A DNA stretch of 64,000 nucleotides from Chelativorans alearensis (GTDB taxonomy: Bacteria > Pseudomonadota > Alphaproteobacteria > Rhizobiales > Rhizobiaceae): NCBI RefSeq assembly GCF_010993735.1, contig NZ_WQNI01000018.1:1-64000 (forward strand). Direction: 5' to 3'. Shown here piece by piece: positions 1 to 7,966 of this stretch. Made by a program: the position numbers and the translations under genes. How positions within the stretch are numbered: position 1 is the first letter of the stretch; each line of letters begins with the position of its first letter. The notes under the pieces were generated by a model. The model worked only from the letters and a program-made list of their open reading frames with translations. It was not told the origin of the DNA and did not search any database.

Positions 1-480
1 CCCGACGCGCTCGCGGCCGCCGCCGCGCTCGACCACGGCCCCGTCGACCTGCCGGGGCCGACCGGCGAGGCAAACGCCCTGCAGCTCGTCCCGCGCGGCC
101 GCGTCCTTTGCCTGGGCGCGGAGGGTGAGGCGCTCGCCGCGCAGGTGGTGCAGGCGCTCGCTGCGGGCAACGCGGTCCTGGCGGTCGGCGAGGGTGCGAG
201 CGCGCTCCTGCAGCCGCTCATGAAGGAAAACCTGCCGCTTGCGGTCATCGACGGCGCGGTGGCGCCGGAGAGCCTGGAAAACCTGCCGGTCGATCTCGTC
301 GCCGCCACCGGCGACAAGGCGTGGCTTGCCACGCTGAGACGCGCGCTCGCCCGTCGCGAAGGGCCGATCGTGCCGCTGGCGACGGAGACCATCCTTCCCG
401 CCGCCTACGTGCACGAACGGGCCGTCTGCGTCGACACCACGGCAGCGGGCGGCAACGCGAGCCTTCTGGCGGCTGTGTGA
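1..480 (+). CDS. putA: PutA C-terminal part, bifunctional proline dehydrogenase / glutamate semialdehyde dehydrogenase (5' partial)
   Basis: The reading frame is open from base 1 to a TGA at 478-480, so only the last 159 residues are present. The end, VCVDTTAAGGNASLLAAV, matches the conserved C-terminus of trifunctional or bifunctional PutA (TAAGGNASL), and the stretch PRGRVLCLGAEGE is typical of the domain that follows the aldehyde dehydrogenase module. PutA oxidises proline to glutamate at the inner membrane in two coupled steps. The catalytic domains lie outside the window, so activity cannot be judged. No downstream partner is co-directional; the next gene is convergent. Confidence 0.85.
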   Translation, partial: PDALAAAAALDHGPVDLPGPTGEANALQLVPRGRVLCLGAEGEALAAQVVQALAAGNAVLAVGEGASALLQPLMKENLPLAVIDGAVAPESLENLPVDLVAATGDKAWLATLRRALARREGPIVPLATETILPAAYVHERAVCVDTTAAGGNASLLAAV

Positions 481-529
481 GAATTTGGTTCCAGGCGCAG
501 CCTAACCAAGCGCGGCATCCCGCCCTCGT

Positions 530-635
530 CCTTCGACAGACTCAGGATGAGGGCTGTGTTTTGCGCCCTTACGTCGGCGTTGGGGCTTGCGCCGGCGTCG
601 CCTTGCCTTCACCCTCATCCTGAGCCTGTCGAAGG
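530..635. repeat. Inverted repeat, family A copy 1
   Basis: Arms at 530-553 and 612-635 are 24 bp long and complementary except for one mismatch, with a loop of about 58 bp. It lies between putA and the convergent heme monooxygenase gene. The flank GAAGGCACGC on the right recurs beside the repeat at 36731-36849, so the two belong to one dispersed family. It could act as a bidirectional transcription barrier; this is inference. Confidence 0.8.
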
Positions 636-641
636 CACGCA

Positions 642-956
642 CTATGCCCCCTCGACCGCCGTAAACCCTTCAAACACCGGCGGACCCTTATACAGCCCCC
701 TGTTCTGGCCGGCGTTCTTGTGCGCATTGCGAAAATTCTCCGACTTCGTCCACGCCACGAAATCCTCGTGGCTCCGCCAGATCGTGTGCGAGGCGTAGAG
801 CGTGTAGCCTTCCTCGGCATTGCTCGGCCCGCGCAGCAGGCGGAACTCGACGAAGCCGGGCATCTCCTTGAGGCTCGAATCCCGGTTCTTCCATACGTCT
901 TCGAACGCCGCCTCGGAGGCTTCGAGCACCTTGAAGCGGTTCATCGCGATGAACAT
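642..956 (-). CDS. hmuQ: IsdG/HmuQ-type heme-degrading monooxygenase (ABM domain)
   Basis: A 104-residue antibiotic-biosynthesis-monooxygenase fold protein. Asn6 (in NRFKV), Trp69 (FVAWT) and His79 (NAHK) sit at the spacing of the Asn-Trp-His triad that defines IsdG, MhuD and rhizobial HmuQ/HmuD heme oxygenases. The predicted reaction is oxidative opening of heme to release iron in the cytosol. It is the last gene of the operon hmuR-hyp-exbB-exbD-exbD-tonB-hyp and starts 11 bases after its neighbour, which supports a role in using imported heme. The start at 956 (MFIAMNRF) is preferred over one five codons upstream. A generic quinol monooxygenase is the alternative. Confidence 0.8.
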   Translation of the reverse strand: MFIAMNRFKVLEASEAAFEDVWKNRDSSLKEMPGFVEFRLLRGPSNAEEGYTLYASHTIWRSHEDFVAWTKSENFRNAHKNAGQNRGLYKGPPVFEGFTAVEGA

Positions 957-967
957 GCCTGATCCTT

Positions 968-1198
968 TCACTCGCTCTTTGCGCCTGCCTTGGCTTCCGG
1001 CACGGGAAACGGCAGCACATTGCCGGAAAGCGCTCCGGCCAGCGCCGGTATCGGGCTGGGCCCAGCCTGCCGGCCAATCTCGGCCATCTTGGGATTTGCT
1101 TCAATGGCGGTGCGGTGACGCAGGAGCGCCAGCAGTTCGGGCCTGAGCCCGTCGCCACGCGGAGCGGCCAGTTGGTGGAGCCTTTCGAAGGGAAGCAT
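968..1198 (-). CDS. Small conserved-position hypothetical protein of heme operon
   Basis: A 76-residue protein that I do not recognise. No signal peptide or membrane segment is evident. It is rich in Ala, Pro, Leu and Arg and ends in a hydrophilic AKAGAKSE tail. It lies between tonB (15-base gap) and the heme monooxygenase gene (11-base gap) on the same strand, so it is very probably co-transcribed with the heme-uptake operon. A role as a heme carrier or an accessory to the monooxygenase is possible, but nothing in the sequence shows it. Confidence 0.6.
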   Translation of the reverse strand: MLPFERLHQLAAPRGDGLRPELLALLRHRTAIEANPKMAEIGRQAGPSPIPALAGALSGNVLPFPVPEAKAGAKSE

Positions 1199-1213
1199 CG
1201 TCGATCCTTGTTC

Positions 1214-2125
1214 TTAGCGGGTGAAGGCGAGCGGCACCGTGAAGGGCCAGGACGAGCGTCCGGCGCCGTCGGGAATGGCCGGGAAGGGCGCGGCCCGCTG
1301 CACGCTCTCAATGGCCGCCTGGTCGAGGATCGGCGAGCCGGAGCTGCGCACGACGCGGATGCCGCTCACCGCCCCGTTGCCGGCGACGGTGAAGGCCACG
1401 CCCACCTCGCCGCGCAGCCGCTCGCGCTGCGCGGCACGCGGATAGCGCAGCGCCCGCCGCAGCCTGGAGACGATCTTGCCGGGATAGTTCGAGACGGCGG
1501 CGTTGCCGATCGCCGTTGCGCGGGCGGCCGTCCGGCCGCTGTTCGCCCTGGCGCTCTGCCCATCCTCTGAGGAGCCGCGCCTGGCGTCCTGGCTGTCGCG
1601 CCCGCCGGAGCCGGCGGAACGTTGCGCCTGTCGCCGCACCGGCGGCTGCACCGCGGCCTGCCTCGTCTCCTTCGGCGGCTCGTAGTCGGGGCGCGGCGTC
1701 GGGCGCGGGACGTCCACTATCGCCGTCACCGTCTCCTCGGGCTCGGCGGGCTCGATCTCGGCCGCCTCCGGCTCGGAGGGTTCGGCCTCCTGCGTTTGCG
1801 CGTCGGGCGTCGTCTCGGCCTCGGCCGGGACTACGGTCTCGACCGGAGGAACCGCCGTTACGACCGGCGCTTCGACCGCCGTCGTCTCGGTGGGCTCGAC
1901 CGGTGCGGCCTCCACCGGCGCCTCGGTCACGGGCTCCACCGTCTCGGCCGGCGTTCCCGCCGCCGAAAGATCGGCGAAGGCGTTGCCCGCCATGGCGATC
2001 TCGATGCTGGAGCCCCCGGCAATCTCCACCTCCGGCTCGCGCGGCAGCATGAAGACCGCCGCGCCGGCATGGATCACGCCGGAAAGGCCGAGCGCCAGGC
2101 CCCATTTCCACGCATTGCCCTTCAT
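1214..2125 (-). CDS. tonB: TonB family energy-transducing protein
   Basis: 303 residues with TonB architecture: one N-terminal membrane anchor (about residues 8-27), a long Pro/Glu/Val/Thr-rich periplasmic spacer (about 50-160), a linker, and a C-terminal TonB domain from about 215. The C-terminal domain shows YPRAAQRERLRGEV and the GxVxxxxVxxSSG pattern. TonB carries proton-motive energy from ExbB-ExbD to the outer-membrane receptor. The start overlaps the stop of exbD by four bases, implying translational coupling. Its position downstream of the heme receptor suggests a TonB dedicated to heme uptake, although it could serve other receptors. Confidence 0.92.
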   Translation of the reverse strand: MKGNAWKWGLALGLSGVIHAGAAVFMLPREPEVEIAGGSSIEIAMAGNAFADLSAAGTPAETVEPVTEAPVEAAPVEPTETTAVEAPVVTAVPPVETVVPAEAETTPDAQTQEAEPSEPEAAEIEPAEPEETVTAIVDVPRPTPRPDYEPPKETRQAAVQPPVRRQAQRSAGSGGRDSQDARRGSSEDGQSARANSGRTAARATAIGNAAVSNYPGKIVSRLRRALRYPRAAQRERLRGEVGVAFTVAGNGAVSGIRVVRSSGSPILDQAAIESVQRAAPFPAIPDGAGRSSWPFTVPLAFTR

Positions 2126-2535
2126 TCGGCCGTCCGCTCCGTGACGATGCTGATCTTGCCGGCACCGGCCTGCCGCAGGGCGCCGACGATCTCGATCAGC
2201 CTGGTCGCCGGTAATTCGCGGTCGGCCGCCATCTTCACCTCGAGAGCGCCTTCCGCCGCATCCTCCGCCTTGAGCGCATCCACATAGCTCGCCGCGTCCG
2301 TCGCCCGCCCGTGGGCGCGCAATTCGCCATCGCGCGTCACGAAAAGCGCGTCCGGGGGCTCGGCGTGTTCGGCCGCCGCCGTCGAGATCAGGTCGACATC
2401 GCGCTCGAGCGGCGGCGTCAGGGTGCCGGCGACCAGGAAGAAGATCAGCATCAGGAACACGACGTTGATCAGCGCGATCGTGCTTTCGCGCCGGCGGGCG
2501 GGCAGGGGACGGGAAAGACGCAGCATGGCATTCAC
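2122..2535 (-). CDS. exbD: ExbD-type biopolymer transport protein (second copy)
   Basis: 137 residues: a short cytosolic N-terminus, one membrane helix (about residues 20-42, INVVFLMLIFFLVAGTL) and a periplasmic domain. The ExbD-conserved Asp normally at the start of the helix (D in LIDVIF of the neighbour) is replaced here by Asn (ALINVVFLML). This is notable because that Asp takes part in proton coupling. The gene overlaps the preceding exbD by four bases and tonB by four bases. It may form a mixed complex with the other ExbD; that is inference. Confidence 0.85.
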   Translation of the reverse strand: MNAMLRLSRPLPARRRESTIALINVVFLMLIFFLVAGTLTPPLERDVDLISTAAAEHAEPPDALFVTRDGELRAHGRATDAASYVDALKAEDAAEGALEVKMAADRELPATRLIEIVGALRQAGAGKISIVTERTAE

Positions 2536-2915
2536 CTCGCGACGGTAAGGTTGAGGGTCGTCTCGCCCCGGATGCGCTCGATCGCCGTGACGAGCTCCTG
2601 TGAGGTCACCTCGCCGCGCACCAGGAGAACGGCGCGCGCGGCGCCTCGTTCCTGCAAACGTTTCAACTCGGCCACGGCCTCGTCGGCGCCTGCCGAAACA
2701 CCGTTCACCTGCCAGTCGCCGCCGTCGAGGCGGATCAGGACGTCCGGCGCCTCGGCGGCCGTCCCGGCGGAGGCTGCCCCGCCGGTCACCTCCACCTCGG
2801 CGAAGCGCACGAAGGTGGAGGACAGCATGAAAAAGAGCAGCAGCAGGAAGATGACGTCGATCAGCTGCGTCAGCGGCAGCGGGCGGCGGCGGGCGGCGGC
2901 AAGGTCAATGCGCAT
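2532..2915 (-). CDS. exbD: ExbD-type biopolymer transport protein (first copy)
   Basis: 127 residues if translation starts at MRIDLAAARRRPL (2915), which gives a normal ExbD N-terminus. Longer readings would run far into exbB. The single helix carries the conserved Asp (QLIDVIFLLLLFFML) expected to take part in proton transfer with ExbB. A periplasmic C-terminal domain follows. The start overlaps the exbB stop by 11 bases. It is the partner of ExbB and TonB in the inner-membrane energy complex. It differs clearly in sequence from the next exbD, so this is an old duplication rather than a recent one. Confidence 0.88.
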   Translation of the reverse strand: MRIDLAAARRRPLPLTQLIDVIFLLLLFFMLSSTFVRFAEVEVTGGAASAGTAAEAPDVLIRLDGGDWQVNGVSAGADEAVAELKRLQERGAARAVLLVRGEVTSQELVTAIERIRGETTLNLTVAR

Positions 2916-3606
2916 GGCCGACCCCCGCGACCGCATCCAGTGCTCCATCCCTCGCCCGCTCCCGCCCGCGGCTTTCAACGCCGTGCGAAAGCACCGCACC
3001 GGTCATGGTCTCGATCGCCACGCGCTCGTTTTCCAGCCGCGTCTCGAACCAGGTGAGCACCAGCGAGACGGGCATGGCGACGGCAAGGCCCGTCGCCGTG
3101 GTGAGCAGCGCCACCCAGATGCCGCCGGCCAAAAGCGACGGGTCGACCGCGTTGCCCGCCTCCTGGAGCTGGCGGAAGGCCTCGATCATGCCGAGCACCG
3201 TGCCGAACAGGCCGAGCAACGGCGCCACCTGGGCGATGGCGTCGAGCGCCCGGAAGCCGCGCTGCAGGTCGTGCAGACGGGTCAGCGCGATGCGGCCCAC
3301 GTCGTCCTCGATCTCGGCTTTCGGCACGTTCCTGAGGGCGGCAAGGCGCATGCAGGCGGCAAGCGCCGTGCCGGCCGGCGAGCGGTCGCCCTCGAGCGCG
3401 CCGCGCGCCTCGCCGTAGCCCTCGTGGAACCAGGCGTGGAGCGCGCGCTCGGCGCGCCCGTGCCGGCCGACGCGCTCGCGCCAGAACTGCACGAGCTTCA
3501 GGAGGATGAGCGCCAGCGCGAAGACCGACAGGACGATCAAGAGGGCGACCACGGGGCCGCCCAGCGTCAGGAAGGAGGCGATGGTATCGAACAGTCCGGC
3601 GGGCAT
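2905..3606 (-). CDS. exbB: ExbB / MotA-TolQ-ExbB proton channel family protein
   Basis: 233 residues with three predicted membrane segments: one near the N-terminus (about 15-38) and two in the C-terminal half. The C-terminal half has the family signature (VAPLLGLFGTVLGMIEAF, then GIWVALLTTATGLAVAMP). It forms the pentameric proton channel that energises TonB. It lies between a small exported protein upstream (gap 43) and exbD downstream (overlap). TolQ is the alternative, but the operon with a heme receptor and TonB favours ExbB. Confidence 0.92.
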   Translation of the reverse strand: MPAGLFDTIASFLTLGGPVVALLIVLSVFALALILLKLVQFWRERVGRHGRAERALHAWFHEGYGEARGALEGDRSPAGTALAACMRLAALRNVPKAEIEDDVGRIALTRLHDLQRGFRALDAIAQVAPLLGLFGTVLGMIEAFRQLQEAGNAVDPSLLAGGIWVALLTTATGLAVAMPVSLVLTWFETRLENERVAIETMTGAVLSHGVESRGRERARDGALDAVAGVGHAH

Positions 3607-3649
3607 CTTTGTCTTATCCTTTCGCTGGCTTGTCTGCTTGCTTGAATGT

Positions 3650-4075
3650 TCAGGTGCCGAAGGCGACGCTGCCGCGCGTTTCGGTCTTGAGTGCGTCCAT
3701 ACAGGCGTTCTCGCCGCCCTCGCAGGCCGTCGCCCCGTTGATAAGGACGCGGCCGAGCCCTTCGCAGTCGATGTCGGGAAGGTCGAACTGGCGCACCTTG
3801 GTCTGGCCGTCGGGCAGGTCCTTGAAGTCGAGCACCGTCAGGCGCTCGACCAGCCCGTCCGTGCCGAACAGCGCCACCTCGTAAGCGGCCCGCTCGATGT
3901 CCTCGCCCAGCCGGTTGGCGGCGACGAAGGTCAGCCGGCAGCCGCGCTCCGTCGCCTCCGCCCCGTTGAGCTCGAGGGAAAGGGAAGGCGGCTCGCCGCC
4001 GCCCTGGGCGCCGGCGGTGAGGGTGCCCGCCGTCAAAAGAAGCGCCATCGAGGATGTCCGTGCAACGCGCCCCAT
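3650..4075 (-). CDS. Small exported hypothetical protein of heme operon
   Basis: 141 residues from ATG at 4075, two bases after the receptor stop and preceded by a GGTGG ribosome-binding site. GTG codons at 4081 and 4084 are possible alternatives. The N-terminus (GRVARTSSMALLLTAGTLTAGAQG) reads as a secretory signal peptide, so the mature part should be periplasmic or exported. Four Cys in the mature part could form disulfides. I do not recognise the family with certainty. Its position between the TonB-dependent receptor and exbB suggests a periplasmic accessory of heme transfer. Confidence 0.7.
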   Translation of the reverse strand: MGRVARTSSMALLLTAGTLTAGAQGGGEPPSLSLELNGAEATERGCRLTFVAANRLGEDIERAAYEVALFGTDGLVERLTVLDFKDLPDGQTKVRQFDLPDIDCEGLGRVLINGATACEGGENACMDALKTETRGSVAFGT

Positions 4076-4077
4076 GA

Positions 4078-6243
4078 TCACCACCCGAACTGCTTGGCCA
4101 GCGAGACCTTGAAGGTCCGGCCCTTGGCGGGATCGTTGTGGAGGAACTCCTTGTACTGCTTGTCGAAGATGTTATCGACGCCGAGCCCCGCCTCCCAGCC
4201 GGCGAACTTCCCGTCGTCCGGCTTCCAGGTCAGGAAGACGTCGTGAACGTCGAAGGACTTGGCGAAGCGGCGCGAGCTGTCGGTCCAGTTTGCCTCCGAC
4301 GAGCGCCGTGCCCGGTCCTGCGGCGCGGCCACGATGCGCGCCCTCCAGCCGAAGCGCAGGTCGTGCTGGGGTAATTTGCCGCCGAGCGTCAGGGACAGTT
4401 CGTGCGGGGCGATGGTGGTCAGATAGTCGTCCGTGTCCCGGTCCTTGCCGACCACATAGGAGTAGCCCGCTTCGGCGAAGACGTGGTCGGCGTCGTAGGC
4501 TGCCTCGACCTCGAAGCCGTAGATTTCGGCGCTTTCGATGTTCACATAGCCCGGCACCGGGACGAAGCCCGTCTGCCCGTCGAGCGCCGGGTTGGTGTCG
4601 ATGAGGTCGTTGACGCGGTTGTAGAAGCCGGTCGTCTTGATCTGCAGGCTGTCGCCCGGCTGCGCCAGATCGTAACCGGAAACGGCGAAGCCGGCTTCGA
4701 AATTGTTCGAGCGCTCCTTCTTCAGGTCATAGCTCGGCAGATAGGCCGTGCGCGAGCCGGCGGTCGAGAACACTTCGTCGATCGTCGGAAAGCGCTCGGT
4801 GTGCGCGATGGAGCCGAAGATGGCGAAAGTGTCGTTGAAGCGGTAGTGCGCGGCGATCTTGGGCGAGAAGGCGAAGTCTTCCTCCGCCTCGCCGAGGTCG
4901 GTCGAATCGTCGGGCGACAGCCGGTGCCAGTCGATGCGCATGCCGGGGATGAGGGTCAGCCGCTCGTTCCAGACGAACTCGTTCTGGACGAACACGCCCG
5001 ACTTCAGGTCCTCGCCCTCGGGGTGGAAGGTGATGCCCACCGGCGTGCCCGTGAGGTCCACCGCCTCGGCGCTGCGGATCTGATAGGCGGTCTGCCAGCC
5101 ATAGGTGAGGTAGTTTTCCCAGCCCTCGCCGTGCCATTCGCTGGTGTTCTCGGCGTTGAACTGCCAGGTCTGGTAGCCGTAGTCGGTGTCGCAGAAGAGA
5201 GCGCTGGTGGCGCAGGTGAGGAAGGGCGGAACGCCGGAGGCATCCCTCTGCTCCACTGTCGTGTCGGAGAAGGAGGCCGACAGCTTCAGGTCGAGCCAAT
5301 CGTTGTCCGAGAACGGGTTTTCATAAGAGACGACGGCCGTCTTGTCGATCACGTGGCGGTCGACCGTGCCGAAACCCGACACCGTGCCGCCGGAGACGGA
5401 TCCGCCCACCTGCGCATAGTCCTGGTCGTCCGCGTCCGAATCCCACTGCTGGTAGGAAAGCCGCAGCGTTCCCTCGTCGCCGACCTTGAACGTGCCCTTG
5501 GCAAGGCCCGACCAGGCCTCGAAATCGGAACTGCGGATGGTGGTTCCGTTACCGGTGACATAGGGATCGGCGCGGCGGTAGTTGCCGGTGAGCAGGAACT
5601 CGGCGTTCTCGCCCATGCGCTGGGCGAGGATGACCGAGCCGAGCCAGCCATCCTTGTTGGAGTTGTAGCTGCTCTTCAGGCGCAGGGCGCCGTTCTGGCC
5701 GTCGGCGATGAAGTCGGAGGCGTCCTTGGTCTCGAACCGGATGACACCGCCCAGCGCGCCCGAGCCGTAGAGCGTGGAGGAGGCGGGACCGCGCAGCACC
5801 TCCACCCGCTTGTAGAGCTCCGGCTCGGAGAAGAAGCCGCCCATGCGGTATTGCTCGTAATATTTCGTCACCCCGTCGACGGTGACGATGATGCGGCCCT
5901 CCTCGTTGGCCGATTCGGGCGCGCCGATGCCGCGGATGTTGAACGTCTGGCCGAAGACGCGGTCGGAACCGGAGGTGTTGACGCCCGGCACGCGCTTCAG
6001 CATCTCGCCCACGGTCATGGGCTGCTCCTCGTCGATGTCTTGCTGGTCGACAACGGTCACCGATTGCGGCGTGTCGATCGCCACCTTCTCGACGCCCGCA
6101 CCCACCACCAGCCGCTGCAGCGCGGTGACGCCGATCGCGTTGTCGGCGGCCTGTTGTGCCGCAGCACCATGCATTGAAAGAACGGTCATGACAGCCGCCC
6201 CGCCGAGCGTCGCCGTCCTGTGTCGAGCCAGTAGCCCCTTCAT
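4078..6243 (-). CDS. hmuR: TonB-dependent outer-membrane heme/hemoglobin receptor
   Basis: 721 residues from ATG 6243, which has AGGGG eight bases upstream; a GTG at 6264 is the longer option. Order: signal peptide ending near AAAQQ, a TonB-box-like segment (VTALQRLVV), a plug domain (VTVVDQQDIDEEQPMTVGE, then GEMLKRVPGVNTSGSD and the VRGPASSTLYGSGALGG-type plug end), and a 22-strand barrel ending in Trp (KQFGW). The family is the hemoglobin/heme receptor type (BhuR, HmuR). It imports heme across the outer membrane. It starts the leftward operon from an iron-responsive-looking divergent promoter. Confidence 0.9.
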   Translation of the reverse strand: MKGLLARHRTATLGGAAVMTVLSMHGAAAQQAADNAIGVTALQRLVVGAGVEKVAIDTPQSVTVVDQQDIDEEQPMTVGEMLKRVPGVNTSGSDRVFGQTFNIRGIGAPESANEEGRIIVTVDGVTKYYEQYRMGGFFSEPELYKRVEVLRGPASSTLYGSGALGGVIRFETKDASDFIADGQNGALRLKSSYNSNKDGWLGSVILAQRMGENAEFLLTGNYRRADPYVTGNGTTIRSSDFEAWSGLAKGTFKVGDEGTLRLSYQQWDSDADDQDYAQVGGSVSGGTVSGFGTVDRHVIDKTAVVSYENPFSDNDWLDLKLSASFSDTTVEQRDASGVPPFLTCATSALFCDTDYGYQTWQFNAENTSEWHGEGWENYLTYGWQTAYQIRSAEAVDLTGTPVGITFHPEGEDLKSGVFVQNEFVWNERLTLIPGMRIDWHRLSPDDSTDLGEAEEDFAFSPKIAAHYRFNDTFAIFGSIAHTERFPTIDEVFSTAGSRTAYLPSYDLKKERSNNFEAGFAVSGYDLAQPGDSLQIKTTGFYNRVNDLIDTNPALDGQTGFVPVPGYVNIESAEIYGFEVEAAYDADHVFAEAGYSYVVGKDRDTDDYLTTIAPHELSLTLGGKLPQHDLRFGWRARIVAAPQDRARRSSEANWTDSSRRFAKSFDVHDVFLTWKPDDGKFAGWEAGLGVDNIFDKQYKEFLHNDPAKGRTFKVSLAKQFGW

Positions 6244-6329
6244 CTCTTTACCCCTGATGTTCACGCGGCCTGATGCTGGCTCGCCCTGAAATCCAGGCTT
6301 GCTGGCGTGCCTTGCCCCCGGCGGGCTAA

Positions 6330-6392
6330 TTTGTTGACTTGATTTGTCCGGTATTGCAGTGTCTATAAAACATGATACTTTCTGTCAACAAA
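6330..6392. promoter_or_regulatory. Divergent iron-responsive promoter region of hmuR and hemP
   Basis: TGA at 6373-6375 and TCA at 6385-6387 are separated by exactly nine bases, matching the IRO-box consensus TGA-N9-TCA of the rhizobial iron regulator RirA. On the minus strand TTGACA (6388-6383) and TAGACA, 17 bases apart, form a promoter for hmuR that overlaps this site. On the plus strand TTGATT (6339-6344), 17 bases, TCTATA (6362-6367) could serve hemP. A perfect 9-bp inverted repeat, TTTGTTGAC at 6330-6338 and GTCAACAAA at 6384-6392, brackets the region. Binding by RirA or Irr is inferred. Confidence 0.6.
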
Positions 6393-6472
6393 TGCTCCGT
6401 GCGAAATATTCCGCCGTTGCGGCGGGGCGGGCGGGCGAAGATTTCACGTGACGAGGAGAGAGGGTTCAGACC

Positions 6473-6676
6473 ATGAGAAGCGACATTTCGGCCGACAGGA
6501 TTCAGCCCGTGCCCGTCCGTCAGGGCGTCGATTTTCGCAATAGCGGCGCAATCCCGGATCGCACCGTCACCAGCGACGACCTTTTCTGCGGCCGCCGCGA
6601 GATCGCCATCGAGCATGCCGGATCGTTCTACCGCCTGAAGATCACGCGGCAGGGCAAGTTGATCCTCAACAAGTGA
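6473..6676 (+). CDS. hemP: Hemin uptake protein HemP/HmuP
   Basis: 67 residues. The C-terminal half has the HemP pattern: a Ser/Thr-Asp-Asp-Leu-Phe box (SDDLFCGRREI), then IxHxGSxYRL and TRQGKLILNK at the end. Family members are small cytosolic proteins, and in Bradyrhizobium and Sinorhizobium HmuP is needed for expression of the heme receptor. It is the first gene of the rightward operon and overlaps hmuS by four bases. The start is ATG 6473. Confidence 0.9.
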   Translation: MRSDISADRIQPVPVRQGVDFRNSGAIPDRTVTSDDLFCGRREIAIEHAGSFYRLKITRQGKLILNK

Positions 6677-7746
6677 CGGTGGCGGACATGACGGTGAAGA
6701 CGGTTCTTCAGCCCGAGGACATCCGGCGCAAGCGCGCCGAGAACCCGAAGATGCGCGAGCGCGACCTTGCCCGGATCCTGGGCATTTCCGAAGCCGAGCT
6801 GGTGGGCGCCCATTGCGGCCACGGTGCAACGCGCATCGCCCCGCGCGTGGCGGATTTTCTCGCCGGCATGCCGGCCGTCGGCAACGTGATGGCGCTGACG
6901 CGCAACGAAAGCGCCGTGCACGAGAAGATCGGCGTCTACGAGAATGCGAAGGCAACGGACAAAAGCGCCATCGTGCTCGGCAAGGACATCGATCTGCGGA
7001 TCTTCCCCTCGCAATGGGCGCACGCCTTCGCGGTGGAGAAGCGGGACGGCAGCGACGTGCGCCACTGCCTGCAGTTCTTCGACCAGGCGGGCGATGCTGC
7101 GCACAAGGTGCACTTGCGGCCCGATTCGAATTTCTACGCCTACCAGAACCTTATCGAGGCGCTGGCCTCGGCGGACCAGAGCCCCGATGTGCAGGTGGGG
7201 CCCGTCAAGGAAAGCGGGCCGCCGCAAGAGAGCGACGACACGGTGACGCAGACGCTGCGCGAGCGCTGGAGCGCCATGACCGACGTGCACCAGTTCGCCG
7301 GCATCCTGCGCACGCTGAAGCTTTCGCGCCGCCAGGCCGTGCGCATGATCGGCGAGGAGTACGCCTGGCGGCTCGACGAAGGGGCGCTGCCGGCGATGAT
7401 GAGCCATGCCGTGCAGCAGGAAATCCCCATCATGTGCTTCGTCGGCAGCCGCGGCTGCATCCAGATCCATTCCGGCCCGATCGCCAATGTGAAGACGATG
7501 GGCCCTTGGCTCAACGTCATGGACCCGACCTTCCACCTGCATCTGAGGCTCGACCACGTGATGGAGGTGTGGTCGGTGCGCAAGCCCAACAGCGACGGCC
7601 ACGTCACCTCGCTCGAAGCCTACGACGGCAACGGCCGCCTCATCATCCAGTTTTTCGGCAAAAGGCAGGAAGGCGAGGACGAACGCGGCGAATGGCGCTT
7701 CCTCATGGAGCACCTGCCGCGCGTGCCGCGGGCGACGGCGGCTTGA
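6673..7746 (+). CDS. hmuS: Hemin-degrading / heme chaperone factor HmuS (HemS/ChuX family)
   Basis: 357 residues from GTG 6673, overlapping the hemP stop by four bases; ATG 6688 is the alternative. It has the two repeated HemS/ChuS halves, with conserved segments such as GAVMALTRN-like VMALTRNESAVHEKIG in the first and GSRGCIQIHSGP plus NVMDPTFHLHLR in the second. Family members bind imported heme in the cytosol and hand it on or degrade it. The IsdG-type enzyme encoded at the other end of the island could accept heme from it. It is followed by a 126-bp palindromic element before hmuT. Confidence 0.93.
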   Translation: MTVADMTVKTVLQPEDIRRKRAENPKMRERDLARILGISEAELVGAHCGHGATRIAPRVADFLAGMPAVGNVMALTRNESAVHEKIGVYENAKATDKSAIVLGKDIDLRIFPSQWAHAFAVEKRDGSDVRHCLQFFDQAGDAAHKVHLRPDSNFYAYQNLIEALASADQSPDVQVGPVKESGPPQESDDTVTQTLRERWSAMTDVHQFAGILRTLKLSRRQAVRMIGEEYAWRLDEGALPAMMSHAVQQEIPIMCFVGSRGCIQIHSGPIANVKTMGPWLNVMDPTFHLHLRLDHVMEVWSVRKPNSDGHVTSLEAYDGNGRLIIQFFGKRQEGEDERGEWRFLMEHLPRVPRATAA

Positions 7747-7766
7747 CGTTATGGGACTCCTTATGG

Positions 7767-7892
7767 CCGCGCGTCATCCCGGAAGCCAGAGCGAAGCGGA
7801 GGCTGTCCGGGACCCATTCCGGAACATGGAAGAGTCACGGAATGGGTCCCAGCTCGCGGTCGCTCTGCTCCCTTGGCCGGGATGACGCGCGG
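7767..7892. repeat. 126-bp palindromic element between hmuS and hmuT
   Basis: Perfect 16-bp outer arms (7767-7782 and 7877-7892, CCGCGCGTCATCCCGG and its complement) enclose a perfect 12-bp inner pair (7809-7820 and 7839-7850). The segments between arms are partly complementary, so the whole could fold into one long hairpin. It sits inside the hmuSTUV transcription unit. No other copy was seen in the window. Confidence 0.85.
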
Positions 7893-7966
7893 TTGTGGAG
7901 CAACGCGTGGAAGAGGGAACAAGGGCTCCGCGGTACCTCCGAGAGGCGATCATTAGGATAAAGGCT

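Noticed and set aside
4402-6177. 591-codon plus-strand open frame over hmuR
   Set aside because: It is a shadow of the receptor gene, with a low-complexity composition rich in Arg, Gly, Val and Asp and no family features.
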